Assembly: GCA_021821055.1 (NCBI GenBank) | Contig: JAKACX010000021.1 | Coordinates: 1 to 35,651, forward strand | Length of the DNA stretch: 35,651 bases | Direction of reading: 5' to 3' | Source: Bacillota bacterium | Lineage (GTDB): Bacteria > Bacillota > Bacilli > Alicyclobacillales > SLC66 | Shown: positions 24,901-35,134 of the stretch, in pieces | Position numbering within the stretch: the first letter of the stretch is position 1 | How the letters are laid out: every line of letters begins with the position of its first letter | Position numbers and translations under genes: made by a program | The notes under the pieces: generated by a model | What the model was told of the DNA's origin: nothing | What the model saw: only the letters and a program-made list of their open reading frames with translations | Database searches by the model: none

Positions 24901-25829
24901 CGAATGGGCGTCAGGTCGACGACATCACGCATTTGATTGGGGAAACGCCAACCGTTCGCCTGCGCAAGGTGGTGGAGCCCGGCATGGCCGACGTGTACCT
25001 CAAGTTGGAGTGGTTCAATCCCGGCGGCAGCGTCAAGGATCGCATCGCTCTGGCCATGGTCGAGGAAGCGGAACGGTCCGGAAAGCTGCGCCCCGGCGAT
25101 ATCATCATTGAGCCGACAAGCGGCAACACCGGGGTCGGTCTCGCCATGGTGGCCGCCGCCCGCGGCTACCGCGCGGTGCTGGTGATGCCCGATACGATGA
25201 GCGGCGAACGGCGGACGCTGTTTCGCGCGTATGGCGCCGACCTCGTGCTGACCCCCGGCGTGGAGGGCATGCGCGGCGCGATCGCCAAGGCGACGGACAT
25301 CGTCTCGGCTGCGACGGAACGGTACTTTATGCCCCAGCAGTTTGACAATCCGGCGAATGTCATGATACATCGCACGACGACGGGCCCGGAAATCATGCGC
25401 CAGATGGATGGCCGCCTGGATGCGTTCGTCTCGGCCGTCGGTACGGGCGGGACGGTCACAGGCGTCGCTGAGGCGATGAAGACAGGGATTCCAGGGTGCC
25501 GCATCATCGCCGTGGAACCGCGTGAATCCCCCGTCCTGTCGGGCGGCGCGCCGGGACCGCACAAGATCCAGGGGATCGGGGCGGGCTTTATACCGTCCAT
25601 ATTGAACCAGGCGTTGTTGCACGAAGTGATGACGGTGAGCAGTGAAGAGACGCTGGTCATGGCGCGGCGCATCGCGGCCGAAGAGGGAATCCTCGTCGGC
25701 ATCAGCACGGGCGCCGCCGTCACTGCCGCGCTGGAGGTTGCGCGCCGCCTTGGGCCAGGCAAACGGGTGCTCGCCATATCGGCGTCAAATGGCGAGCGCT
25801 ATCTGAGCACGGCGCTATTCGCCGAGTAG
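24897..25829 (+). CDS. cysK: cysteine synthase (O-acetylserine sulfhydrylase)
   Basis: This PLP enzyme makes cysteine from O-acetylserine and sulfide. Lys47 in NPGGSVKDR is the PLP lysine. [25 protein letters not shown] and [10 protein letters not shown] are the other cofactor motifs. The 310-residue length is usual. ATGA overlap with hslO implies coupled translation. In B. subtilis the pabB-pabA-pabC genes follow cysK; here folP follows after 49 nt. Confidence 0.96.
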   Translation: MTNGRQVDDITHLIGETPTVRLRKVVEPGMADVYLKLEWFNPGGSVKDRIALAMVEEAERSGKLRPGDIIIEPTSGNTGVGLAMVAAARGYRAVLVMPDTMSGERRTLFRAYGADLVLTPGVEGMRGAIAKATDIVSAATERYFMPQQFDNPANVMIHRTTTGPEIMRQMDGRLDAFVSAVGTGGTVTGVAEAMKTGIPGCRIIAVEPRESPVLSGGAPGPHKIQGIGAGFIPSILNQALLHEVMTVSSEETLVMARRIAAEEGILVGISTGAAVTAALEVARRLGPGKRVLAISASNGERYLSTALFAE

Positions 25830-25878
25830 CTCCGGCGGTTTTGCGGGATTTTAATGGAGTTGCCAGAGGGGATTCAGG

Positions 25879-26736
25879 GTGATAGAGTCTACGGTATCGA
25901 CGCAGAACCGGGAGTCGGCCGCACTGGCGGGCTTGGGGCAGCGCACATTGATCATGGGAATCCTCAACGTGACGCCGGATTCGTTTTCCGACGGCGGCCG
26001 GTTTTTTGACGCGGGCAAGGCGGTGGAACATGCCCGGGAGATGATCGCCGCCGGTGCTGATATCATTGACATCGGGGCTGAATCCACGCGGCCGGGACAC
26101 GCTCCCGTCGACGGGCGGGAGGAGTGGCGGCGCCTGGCGCCTGTGCTGCGACGGTTGCGCAGCGAGTTTTCCTGCCCGTTGTCGGTTGACACGTACAAGC
26201 CCGAGGTCGCGCGGCGGGCGCTTGCTTTCGGGGCGGACATCATCAATGACGTCTGGGGCGGCGCCACGGACCCTGCGATGTGGCAGACGGTCGCAAAAAG
26301 CCGCGCGCTCTACGTGCTGATGCACAACGCAACCGGACGCCGCGACTGGCCGACGGGCAGCCGCGTGGCGCGGCGCGTGCGCGACGAGTTGCTTGATCTC
26401 GCCGGCCGCGCCATGGCCGCGGGGGTGCCGTCGGAGGCGATCATCCTTGATCCGGGCATCGGATTTGGCAAGACTCAGGCGCAGAACCTGGAATTGATCA
26501 ATCGGGCGGATGTGTACGGCGCAACGGGCCATCCTATCCTGATCGGCACGTCGCGCAAATCGGTCATCGGCCACGCCTTGGGCGCGCCGGTGGAGGAGCG
26601 GCTGGAGGGAACCGCCGCGACCATCGCCATCGCGATCGCGCGCGGCGTGGACATCGTCCGGGTTCACGATGTGGCGGAAATGGCGAGGATCTGCCGCATG
26701 ACGGACGCGATCGTGCGGTCGCCGGGCGACCGCTGA
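25879..26736 (+). CDS. folP: dihydropteroate synthase
   Basis: This enzyme joins p-aminobenzoate to the pterin pyrophosphate in folate synthesis and is the target of sulfonamides. The 285-residue protein has IMGILNVTPDSFSDGG, GAESTRPGH, LSVDTYKPEVA, IINDVWGG, LDPGIGFGKT and IGTSRKSVIG. GTG 25879 is preceded by AGAGGGG at 7 nt. folB and the pab genes that flank folP in B. subtilis are missing here. Confidence 0.96.
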   Translation: MIESTVSTQNRESAALAGLGQRTLIMGILNVTPDSFSDGGRFFDAGKAVEHAREMIAAGADIIDIGAESTRPGHAPVDGREEWRRLAPVLRRLRSEFSCPLSVDTYKPEVARRALAFGADIINDVWGGATDPAMWQTVAKSRALYVLMHNATGRRDWPTGSRVARRVRDELLDLAGRAMAAGVPSEAIILDPGIGFGKTQAQNLELINRADVYGATGHPILIGTSRKSVIGHALGAPVEERLEGTAATIAIAIARGVDIVRVHDVAEMARICRMTDAIVRSPGDR

Positions 26737-26806
26737 GGGCGCCAGGGGGCGGTTAGGGACCAGGGGCAGGATGCCGGGCGGCGGCATGCCTGGACAGGAG
26801 GATCAT

Positions 26807-27319
26807 ATGCGATGGCATACATATCACATCGCATTGGGTGCAAACTTAGGGGACCGCGAGAGTTATCTGGCTTCCGCGCTGCGGGCCATCCGCGCGTTGC
26901 CCGAGACACGTCTCTCGCGGGTGTCGTCGCTCTACGAAACGAGGCCGGTGGGTCCTGCCGGTCAGGGCATGTACCTGAACGCGGCGGCTGAACTGCGCTC
27001 GGCGCTCGATCCGGAGATGCTGCTCGGCTGCCTGCTGGGCATCGAGGCGGCCTTGGGGCGCAAGCGCGATGTTCGCTGGGGCGCACGGGTGGTTGACCTG
27101 GACATCCTGCTGTGCGGGGATCGCGAGCAACACGCATCGCCGCTGCTGATCATTCCACATCCCATGCTGCGGACGCGGCCGTTTGTTCTCGTGCCGTTGG
27201 CGGAGATTGCGCCTGACGCCGTCTGTCCGCCGGATGGCAGGACGGTGCGCGAATTGTGCGCTGATGTACAGCACAAGGAGGACGTGCGATGGTACAGGAA
27301 ACCTTTACAAGACGACTGA
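26807..27319 (+). CDS. folK: 2-amino-4-hydroxy-6-hydroxymethyldihydropteridine pyrophosphokinase
   Basis: FolK moves pyrophosphate from ATP to the pterin alcohol, making the substrate of FolP. The 170-residue protein has ALGANLGDRESYL, SSLYETRPVGP, YLNAAAEL, the signature RWGARVVDLDILL and IPHPML. ATG 26807 is chosen because AGGAGG lies 5 nt upstream; the open frame runs further up without conservation. The last 31 nt overlap yazB. folB, normally upstream, is not present. Confidence 0.95.
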   Translation: MRWHTYHIALGANLGDRESYLASALRAIRALPETRLSRVSSLYETRPVGPAGQGMYLNAAAELRSALDPEMLLGCLLGIEAALGRKRDVRWGARVVDLDILLCGDREQHASPLLIIPHPMLRTRPFVLVPLAEIAPDAVCPPDGRTVRELCADVQHKEDVRWYRKPLQDD

Positions 27320-27498
27320 GGGCCTACAGGAAGCTTAAACTGTGGACGCAGCACGACCTGGCCCACCGTCTCGGTGTCTCTGTCGCGGTCGTGGGCGGTC
27401 TGGAGCGCGGCACCCGGGCGCCGACGGACAGCGAGATCGAACGGCTGGCCCAATTGCTGCACGTGACGAGGTCGGAACTTGGACTGATGAATGAATGA
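27289..27498 (+). CDS. yazB: XRE-family helix-turn-helix protein YazB
   Basis: This is a 69-residue DNA-binding protein made of a single XRE-type helix-turn-helix ([20 protein letters not shown] then [20 protein letters not shown]). Its targets are unknown in any species I know of. AAGGAGG lies just before ATG 27289. It overlaps folK by 31 nt and dusB by 4 nt, as part of one operon in the B. subtilis order. Confidence 0.9.
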   Translation: MVQETFTRRLRAYRKLKLWTQHDLAHRLGVSVAVVGGLERGTRAPTDSEIERLAQLLHVTRSELGLMNE

Positions 27499-28469
27499 AC
27501 AGATTGCAGATTGGCGACGTGACGGTTGACGACCCGGTGATTCTCGCGCCCATGGCGGGCGTGTGCAATCCGCCCTTTCGCAAGCTGGCCAAGCGTCTCG
27601 GCGCTGGGATGGTCTGCGCCGAGATGGTGAGCGACAACGGTCTCGTGCACGAGCATGAGAAGTCGCGGCGAATGCTGCAGATCGTGCCGGATGAACACCC
27701 GGTGAGCCTGCAATTGGTCGGCCACGACATTGACACCATGACGCGGGCGGCCGAGATGGTCGCCGCGGCCACGAACGCCGATATTATTGACATCAATATG
27801 GGCTGTCCCGTGCTCAAGATCTACAAGAATGGGTCAGGCGCGGCGCTCGCGCGGGATCCGTCGTACGCGGCGCGGATCGTCGAGGCCGTCGTGCGGCGGG
27901 TCGACCGGCCGGTGACCGTGAAGTTTCGCAAGGGTTGGGACGACGACAATGTCAACGCGGTCGAGGTCGCGAAGGCCGTAGAAGCCGCGGGCGCCCGGGC
28001 TGTGGCCGTACACGGGCGGACGGCGCGCCAACTGTACGGCGGAAAGGCGGACTGGTCGATCATCCGGCGCGTGAAGGAAGCCGTCTCCATTCCGGTCATC
28101 GGGAACGGTGATGTGGCATCACCGGACGACGCCATGCGTATGCTGCAAGAGACGGGCTGTGACGCGGTCATGGTCGGGCGCGCCGCGCTTGGCTACCCGT
28201 GGATCTTTCGCGAGATCGCCCACTACCTCAAGACGGGCGAGGAACTGGCTGCGCCGGACTACCGCGAGCGACTCGAGGTGGCCGTGGAACATCTGCACCT
28301 GCTGGTCCGGGACAAGGGCGTTTTTACGGGTGTCCGGGAGATGCGCAAGCATGCGGGATGGTATGTGAAAGGGATTCCCGGCGCCGCCCAGATCAGGGAG
28401 CGAATCAACCGCGAGGAGAGCGTGGAGGGGATGGAGACGCTCTTTCGCGAACTGATGGAGTGTGTCTGA
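27495..28469 (+). CDS. dusB: tRNA-dihydrouridine synthase B
   Basis: DusB is a flavoenzyme that reduces uridines in tRNA to dihydrouridine. The TIM-barrel motifs are [40 protein letters not shown] with the catalytic Cys, [35 protein letters not shown] and [12 protein letters not shown]. The length of 324 residues is normal. It overlaps yazB by 4 nt. No terminator follows before the greA promoter. Confidence 0.95.
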   Translation: MNRLQIGDVTVDDPVILAPMAGVCNPPFRKLAKRLGAGMVCAEMVSDNGLVHEHEKSRRMLQIVPDEHPVSLQLVGHDIDTMTRAAEMVAAATNADIIDINMGCPVLKIYKNGSGAALARDPSYAARIVEAVVRRVDRPVTVKFRKGWDDDNVNAVEVAKAVEAAGARAVAVHGRTARQLYGGKADWSIIRRVKEAVSIPVIGNGDVASPDDAMRMLQETGCDAVMVGRAALGYPWIFREIAHYLKTGEELAAPDYRERLEVAVEHLHLLVRDKGVFTGVREMRKHAGWYVKGIPGAAQIRERINREESVEGMETLFRELMECV

Positions 28470-28487
28470 CGCTGGATTGGGGAATCG

Positions 28488-28516
28488 TTGACAGTGTCAT
28501 TTGAGTGGCCTATAAT
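28488..28516 (+). promoter_or_regulatory. consensus sigma-A promoter for greA-lysS
   Basis: TTGACA (28488-28493), a 17-nt spacer and TATAAT (28511-28516) form a perfect consensus promoter 18 nt beyond the dusB stop. Transcription would begin near 28523. Confidence 0.9.
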
Positions 28517-28549
28517 GACCAAAGATTCTCAGTCTATGTGGTCAGCCGC

Positions 28550-28580
28550 ACACTGGCGGAAGATAACGCCAGTGTTTTTC
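28550..28580 (+). terminator. intrinsic terminator in the greA leader (attenuator candidate)
   Basis: The 9-bp stem acactggcg (28550-28558) with cgccagtgt (28567-28575) closes over loop gaagataa and is followed by ttttt. It lies after the strong promoter at 28488-28516 and before the greA start, so most transcripts could stop after about 55 nt. E. coli greA has a comparable leader terminator that yields the GraL RNAs. Confidence 0.75.
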
Positions 28581-28644
28581 GGGCTTGCAGGGTGTGGCGC
28601 AAAGTCGTCCGCGCGAACATGATGGAGCTAAAGGAGCGAACGGC

Positions 28645-30716
<2,072 letters not shown>

Positions 30717-30741
30717 ACGAGGCAGCTGCGCAGGGCGCGCG

Positions 30742-30785
30742 GGACGGCGATCGTGAAGACACACGGTTGCCGTCCTTCTCTATTT
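30742..30785 (+). terminator. Rho-independent terminator after lysS
   Basis: Ggacggcgatcgtg (30742-30755) pairs with cacggttgccgtcc (30762-30775) over 14 positions, two as G-U pairs, around loop aagaca. The tail is ttctctattt. Confidence 0.8.
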
Positions 30786-30829
30786 GTCCACACCTCTTTT
30801 TTCTATCAGAAGAAACAGTTACAATATGC

Positions 30830-30894
30830 AGGGGACGCACGATAATTCAAAGACCGCATGGCGCACGTTTAAGAAGACTTTATCGCAGGGTCCC
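30830..30894. repeat. short copy of the palindromic repeat family
   Basis: Aggggacgcacgataa (from 30830) and gactttatcgcagggtccc (ending 30894) are imperfect inverses. They match the tips of copy 1 (aggggacatgtgataa and gactttatcgcatgtcccc). The copy is only about 65 bp and lacks the 32-bp core. It sits between the lysS terminator and the nuclease-like gene and overlaps that gene's upstream open frame. Confidence 0.6.
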
Positions 30895-30924
30895 GACAGC
30901 CGTTCAACCAGCGAGGTGTCCGAT

Positions 30925-32538
30925 GTGTCATTGAGCCGAATCGCGCATGGGGAGACCTTCAAGAAGAGACGGCGCAAGTTGCCCGGTCTGGACGCGTACT
31001 TTCGCGGCGAACACGGTGGCCCAGGACTGAACACGGGGCGTTTCCGCTTCGCCGTCAAAGGGTTGCTGAGTCTGCGCGAATCTCCGGTCAGCGGCGAGGG
31101 CTTCAAGCTGTGGCTCGCGGCGCACCTGCAGCGCCGCCAGGGGTATGCGACCGAAAGCAGCCTGCCTTGGGTGGCGGCTCGCAGCGCGCCGTTCCCGGGT
31201 GATGTGGACGACCTGATCCGGCGGTCGGTGGTCTTCTCCCCCGGGAATTACCTGAACGACCTGCGACGGTATCGCGCGGCGTTTGCGCGCGGCGGGGCAG
31301 ACGGGCTCCTGGCGCAGAGCGACCTGTCGCTGCGCAGGAGGCGGGCGCAGGGAACGCCGGGTCCATTGGCCAGCCGCGTATGGGATATGAACGCATATGC
31401 CGTCATTTTTCTGCACGATGTGCTGCAACGGCGTTATCGCTACATATACGATGAGGGCAAGCGGGACCTCGCGCGCGACTGCGCGCGGCTGGCGGCCGTG
31501 GATGCGCACTACACGACAAAACCGCTGATGCGGGTGGACGTCTCTGCTGATACGTACGATCGCATGGCGGTGGACATCAAGCGCATGGCGCAGGGCGCGG
31601 CGGAGCAGGACTGGTCGTTCATGCGCACTGTCGAGCCGCACGCGCGCCTGACGGCGGGAGGGGCGTTTGCGAGCGCGGATGTGGCGTTGGACCTCGTCGT
31701 GAATGGGGACACGCTGATCGAGGTGAAGCCGTTCCGCCATGTCGCGGCCGGGGGTTCCGCCGACCAGATGGTGGCGCATGCGCTCTTGTACTGGATGGAG
31801 CACCCGGACGTTGATTTGCGCGAGCTGCGCTTCTACATGGCGCGCCACGCGGCGTTCGCCTCCGTGTCGTTCGCGACGCTGCAGAGAGAATATCCGCTGC
31901 GCGACTTTGGCGAACTGCTGTTCGTGTCGGAGCAGGACGACGTGGACAGGCTGCTTGGCGAATCGCTCGACGATTTCGTGGCAGCCCAGCGCAACGTCGC
32001 CAGCGTCCGCGCGTGGGAGATGACGGACCAACTCGTGAGCATCGGCCGTCGCTCTGAACGCGCCGGGCGGATCGGGGTCACGGAGATCGCGGAACTGCGT
32101 GAGGTCCCCCATGTCCTCGAGTTCTCGCTCTCCCGGCCAGAGGACGCCGGCTTGCCGGCCAGGATGCAGCGCCTGCTGGAAGCCATTCGGCTGGACGAGG
32201 TGTGGGAGACGATGTACGAAGAGCGTCGGGCGGCGCTTCTTGTGCAGCGGCGCGAACTGCAGTCGGCGCGGGCGGTGTGGGACGAGTTCGCGGCGCGGCG
32301 CAATGCGGGTCTGGGCAGGAGTACGCATGCGGCGCTGTCGCTCGCACTGCCGCACGACGGCAGTGCGTCCGCAGTTGCGAGGGGTGCGCGCGTCGCCTCA
32401 GGTGCGGCAGGTGCGGTTGCGATGGAGGAGGGTCCGGAGGGCGCGCGGGACGTGGCGGGCGCGCAGGACGCGGAGGGCGGCGGGCCGGAAGGAGCGTTGG
32501 ACGGTTCTCGCCAGGGCCTGCAGCGGCAGCGCGGGTAG
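30925..32538 (+). CDS. uncharacterised protein with PD-(D/E)XK nuclease signature
   Basis: I do not recognise this family. The 537-residue protein has a likely nuclease core at about 250-300: ADVALDLVVNGDTLIEVK places Asp256, then Glu266-x-Lys268, and Gln281 follows in SADQMVAHALLYW, as in RecB-like PD-(D/E)XK enzymes. The N-terminal 250 residues are basic and of unknown fold. The last 70 residues are low-complexity Ala/Gly/Glu. GTG 30925 is preferred because GAGG lies 8 nt upstream; the open frame upstream (ATG 30826) is filled by a repeat copy. It stands alone between the lysS terminator and tRNA genes. It might act in DNA repair, defence or mobility, but nothing here decides. Confidence 0.75.
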   Translation: MSLSRIAHGETFKKRRRKLPGLDAYFRGEHGGPGLNTGRFRFAVKGLLSLRESPVSGEGFKLWLAAHLQRRQGYATESSLPWVAARSAPFPGDVDDLIRRSVVFSPGNYLNDLRRYRAAFARGGADGLLAQSDLSLRRRRAQGTPGPLASRVWDMNAYAVIFLHDVLQRRYRYIYDEGKRDLARDCARLAAVDAHYTTKPLMRVDVSADTYDRMAVDIKRMAQGAAEQDWSFMRTVEPHARLTAGGAFASADVALDLVVNGDTLIEVKPFRHVAAGGSADQMVAHALLYWMEHPDVDLRELRFYMARHAAFASVSFATLQREYPLRDFGELLFVSEQDDVDRLLGESLDDFVAAQRNVASVRAWEMTDQLVSIGRRSERAGRIGVTEIAELREVPHVLEFSLSRPEDAGLPARMQRLLEAIRLDEVWETMYEERRAALLVQRRELQSARAVWDEFAARRNAGLGRSTHAALSLALPHDGSASAVARGARVASGAAGAVAMEEGPEGARDVAGAQDAEGGGPEGALDGSRQGLQRQRG

Positions 32539-32636
32539 GAGAGGAGGCGGGACGACAGGCATGCGCGACGACGAGAGGCGCGCGCATGGATGCCAGGCCT
32601 GCACTGGCATGAGGCTTGGCCAGCGGTGATTGCCAG

Positions 32637-32665
32637 TTGCATCGGCGGAGTCGACTGGATATAAT
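32637..32665 (+). promoter_or_regulatory. sigma-A promoter for the tRNA-Gly/tRNA-Ile2 pair
   Basis: TTGCAT (32637-32642), a 17-nt spacer and TATAAT (32660-32665) lie 12 nt before the first tRNA. A hairpin atgccag/ctggcat (32590-32610) just upstream may end the preceding gene but lacks a T-tract. Confidence 0.75.
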
Positions 32666-32677
32666 GAGTAGTGTTCT

Positions 32678-32752
32678 GCGGAAGTGGCTCAGGGGTAGAG
32701 CATCGCCTTGCCAAGGCGAGGGTCGCGGGTTCGAATCCCGTCTTCCGCTCCA
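32678..32752 (+). tRNA. tRNA-Gly (anticodon GCC)
   Basis: A full cloverleaf is seen: acceptor GCGGAAG/CTTCCGC, D arm GCTC/GAGC, anticodon loop TTGCCAA, T arm GCGGG-TTCGAAT-CCCGT and an encoded CCA. The anticodon GCC is at 32710-32712. It reads GGC and GGU codons. Confidence 0.97.
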
Positions 32753-32773
32753 CGTCTTGCCTCATGAACGCGA

Positions 32774-32850
<77 letters not shown>

Positions 32851-33021
32851 AAGTAAACCGCAATAATCCGACGGCTGCGCCGAAGTCGCCTTTAACATTG
32901 GATGCTGGATGGGGATCATGGGCGATTTCTTGCTCTGGTCCGGTTTTTCTTTCGCCCGTGTGGGTTTTTTTATTTTGGGGCGACTTCTTTGTGTCCATTT
33001 TCGGCGAAACGGGGAATTTGA

Positions 33022-33606
33022 ATGGGACCGGAGTCGGACAGTGCCTTCCCGAAAAGGGTCTATCTCCGCCGTTTCCTGTTGGAAGATGCGGAGTCCCTGT
33101 TGGACCTTCGCGTGCGGAACCGCCGTTTTGCGAAGCCGTTTGAACCGCACCGGGCTGACGCCTACTATACTCTGGAAGGGCAAAAGGAGGTCATAGAAAC
33201 GTCCATGCGCCACTGGGACGCGGGAACGGGCTTCGCGTTCGGCGTTTTTTTGCGGACGGACGATGTGCAGTCAAACGGGTTGCTGGTCGGGCACGTCAAT
33301 CTCAGCAATGTCGTCCGGGCGGCTTGGGAGAGTTGCACCCTCGGCTATTTTATCGACGAAGGGCACAATGGTCGGGGCGTTGCCACGGAGTCCGTCGGCC
33401 GGGCCGTTCACTTCGCCTTCGACGAGGCCGCCCTGCATCGGGTCCAAGCCGCGGTCATGCCGCGCAATGGAGCCTCCATCCGCGTCCTCGAAAAGGCTGG
33501 CTTCAGGCGCGAGGGGCTTTCGGCGCGCTATTTGAAGATCGACGGGGATTGGGAGGACCATCTGCTGTACGCGGTCACCAGGGAGGAATGGGGGGACAGC
33601 GCATGA
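33022..33606 (+). CDS. GNAT-family N-acetyltransferase (RimJ/RimL-like)
   Basis: The 194-residue protein has the GNAT fold of ribosomal-protein or small-molecule acetyltransferases. YLRRFLLEDAESLLDLRVRN opens the domain, CTLGYFIDEGHNGRGVATES holds the acetyl-CoA loop, and ASIRVLEKAGFRREGLSARY is the typical C-terminal motif. GGGGAA lies 6 nt before ATG 33022. It overlaps the next gene by 4 nt, so the two form a pair. The substrate is not predictable. About 170 nt separate it from tRNA-Ile2; a short CCC/GGG stem with a run of seven T near 32958-32972 might terminate the tRNA transcript. Confidence 0.9.
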   Translation: MGPESDSAFPKRVYLRRFLLEDAESLLDLRVRNRRFAKPFEPHRADAYYTLEGQKEVIETSMRHWDAGTGFAFGVFLRTDDVQSNGLLVGHVNLSNVVRAAWESCTLGYFIDEGHNGRGVATESVGRAVHFAFDEAALHRVQAAVMPRNGASIRVLEKAGFRREGLSARYLKIDGDWEDHLLYAVTREEWGDSA

Positions 33607-34070
33607 TCAAGGGATTGTATGAAGCGCACCTACCTGTGAGCGACATCGACAGGTCCATCGAGTTTTATCGGGGACTCGGTCTGGAGTTGGCGTATACTGG
33701 ACCGAGGGTTGTGTTTTTCTGGGTCGACAAGGGAACGAGTTGGCTTGGGCTATGGCCTTCCGCCCACGCCCAAACGCCGTATCACCCGTCGATCCGGCAC
33801 GTCGCCTTCCGCGTGGAAGCGGACGACTTGGGGCGAGTGAGCGAGTGGTTGAGAGACCGCGGGATCGCGCCGAGGGATGCGTTCGGCGTGCCCGGCGAGG
33901 ACCAGCCGCTCGTTCTTCGGAACGGCGCAAACTTCCACGCCGCGATATATTTCGACGATCCGGACGGGAATTCTCTCGAATTCATCGCACCTCTCAAGCT
34001 GGACGCTTCCGATGTGAAATACCATGACGGCATGACGTTGCGCGAATGGCTGGCCGCTTCGCAAATTTGA
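33603..34070 (+). CDS. VOC-family (glyoxalase/bleomycin-resistance fold) protein
   Basis: The 155-residue protein is a vicinal-oxygen-chelate fold: EAHLPVSDIDRSIEFYRGLG, HVAFRVEADDLGRVSEWL, and YFDDPDGNSLEFIA at the end. His9, His62 and Glu131 are at the usual metal positions by my count. Such proteins include glyoxalases, fosfomycin thiol transferases and bleomycin-binding proteins, and the exact role cannot be told. ATG 33603 overlaps the GNAT stop (ATGA). The tRNA-Gly promoter begins within its last codons. Confidence 0.85.
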   Translation: MIKGLYEAHLPVSDIDRSIEFYRGLGLELAYTGPRVVFFWVDKGTSWLGLWPSAHAQTPYHPSIRHVAFRVEADDLGRVSEWLRDRGIAPRDAFGVPGEDQPLVLRNGANFHAAIYFDDPDGNSLEFIAPLKLDASDVKYHDGMTLREWLAASQI

Positions 34071-34095
34071 TCTGCGGGTCTCCCGATGGTATACT
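34067..34095 (+). promoter_or_regulatory. sigma-A promoter for tRNA-Gly(UCC)
   Basis: TTGATC (34067-34072), a 17-nt spacer and TATACT (34090-34095) lie about 66 nt before the tRNA. The -35 overlaps the stop codon of the VOC gene. Confidence 0.65.
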
Positions 34096-34161
34096 GTATG
34101 CAGACGATGCGAGCTGCCCGCATGACGGACGGCGGGATAACACGCATGGACGGTTCGTTGT

Positions 34162-34232
34162 GCGGGCGTAGTTCAATGGTAGAACTTCAGCCTTCCAAGC
34201 TGATAGCGTGGGTTCGATTCCCATCGCCCGCT
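34162..34232 (+). tRNA. tRNA-Gly (anticodon UCC)
   Basis: The cloverleaf is complete: acceptor GCGGGCG/CGCCCGC, D arm GTTC/GAAC, anticodon stem TCAGC/GCTGA with loop CTTCCAA, and T arm GTGGG-TTCGATT-CCCAT. The anticodon is at 34194-34196. CCA is not encoded; TCA follows the discriminator T. Its 3' end is repeated in degenerate form at 35135-35162. Confidence 0.95.
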
Positions 34233-34235
34233 TCA
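34208..34235 (+). other. attachment-like site at the tRNA-Gly 3' end (attL candidate)
   Basis: These 28 bases, the T arm and acceptor end of tRNA-Gly, match 35135-35162 at 22 of 28 positions in direct orientation. tRNA 3' ends are common integration sites for genomic islands. The enclosed segment of about 0.95 kb carries only the MNT/HEPN pair and a terminator. Confidence 0.45.
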
Positions 34236-34315
34236 AACAAAGGGGTATACATCAAGACCGAGCAGCACATGCCTGGTTCGTAAGTAGCCAGTGAATGCGC
34301 GAATGTGATACGGTC

Positions 34316-34335
34316 ATGGGGTATGCCCCATTTTT
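34316..34335 (+). terminator. terminator after tRNA-Gly(UCC)
   Basis: Atgggg (34316-34321) pairs with ccccat (34326-34331) over loop tatg, followed by tttt. It ends the tRNA transcript before the MNT/HEPN genes. Confidence 0.7.
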
Positions 34336-34413
34336 GATGTGTGAATGGATTTGTGAAGTTGGGCAAGGGTGAGTGCAGGGATAATGAGAGTACGTCGCTT
34401 GTCGGGGGTGTAG

Positions 34414-34785
34414 GTGGTGATTGACAACGAGCAACAAGTGGTTGAGTACGTCGTGGCACGAATATCCAAGTCTTTCCCTGTGCAGCATATCATCCTGTTT
34501 GGATCGAGAGCACGTGGGGAGGCCACTGAAGACAGCGACTACGATTTTCTGATTGTCATGAACTTCGCATTGCGCCGGGCACAAGCGGCCGTGGAGGTGC
34601 GCAAAGCAGCCCATGTTCCAGGTGTCCCGATGGACTTCCTCATCCGGTCGCCGAGGGAATGGGAAGCGGGATTTCTCTTGAAGAAGGAGATTGTTGCGGA
34701 AGGGAAAGTTGTTTATGAAGCAGCGGACACGGGAGTGGATGACCAAGGCGCGTGTGGATCTGCTTTCGGCCAAGGTACTGTTTGA
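34414..34785 (+). CDS. MNT-type nucleotidyltransferase, antitoxin of an MNT/HEPN pair
   Basis: Minimal nucleotidyltransferases of this type block their HEPN partner, in studied cases (MntA/HepT) by adding AMP to a tyrosine. The 123-residue protein has the polymerase-beta-like motif ILFGSRARGEATEDSDYDFL with the GS and DxD metal residues, and MDFLIRSP with a third acidic residue. GTG 34414 or 34417 may be the start; GGGGG lies 6-8 nt upstream. The C-terminal 24 residues overlap the HEPN gene in another frame. Base composition is visibly lower in GC than the block upstream, which suggests transfer. Confidence 0.85.
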   Translation: MVIDNEQQVVEYVVARISKSFPVQHIILFGSRARGEATEDSDYDFLIVMNFALRRAQAAVEVRKAAHVPGVPMDFLIRSPREWEAGFLLKKEIVAEGKVVYEAADTGVDDQGACGSAFGQGTV

Positions 34786-35131
34786 CGCGGGATTGACAGA
34801 CCCTGCTTGCTTTCACAGCCAGCAGTCAGCCGAGAAGTACTTGAAAGCGCTTCTGGAAGAACATGACAGAGTAATTCCCAGAACCCATGATTTGCTTGTT
34901 CTCATTGACATGGTCACACCGTATATAGCGGTGCGGGAGACCATTCGCGATGCGGCTGCAATGTTGACTGTACATGCAATTGAGGTTCGTTATCCTGGGA
35001 CTGACAGGGGAGTAGAGGACGCCAAAGATGCTATCTCTAGTGCAGGGCTTATACAGCGCTGGGCCTTGTCTTTCATTGGGGAAGGCGATATGGACGAAGG
35101 TGGAACGAATGAAGATGGGCAAGGCAACTAG
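34715..35131 (+). CDS. HEPN-domain protein, probable RNase toxin of an MNT/HEPN pair
   Basis: HEPN proteins are helical RNases that cut tRNA or mRNA. The 138-residue protein has WMTKARVDLLSAKVLFDAG, FHSQQSAEKYLKALLEEH and RVIPRTHDLLVL, where Arg-x5-His fits the catalytic R-x4-6-H motif. EVRYPG near the C-terminus has a conserved Tyr that could be a modification site. ATG 34715 has AAGGGA about 8 nt upstream and overlaps the MNT gene by 71 nt. A degenerate tRNA-Gly end begins 4 nt after its stop. Toxin activity is inferred from the family. Confidence 0.85.
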   Translation: MKQRTREWMTKARVDLLSAKVLFDAGLTDPACFHSQQSAEKYLKALLEEHDRVIPRTHDLLVLIDMVTPYIAVRETIRDAAAMLTVHAIEVRYPGTDRGVEDAKDAISSAGLIQRWALSFIGEGDMDEGGTNEDGQGN

Positions 35132-35134
35132 GGT

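Noticed and set aside
26847-26860. ttaggggaccgcgag, similar to a repeat tip
   Set aside because: It codes for the conserved LGDRE of FolK, so the similarity is chance.
30784-30924. N-terminal extension of the nuclease-like gene
   Set aside because: The open frame continues upstream, but 30830-30894 is a repeat copy and the best ribosome-binding site fits GTG 30925.
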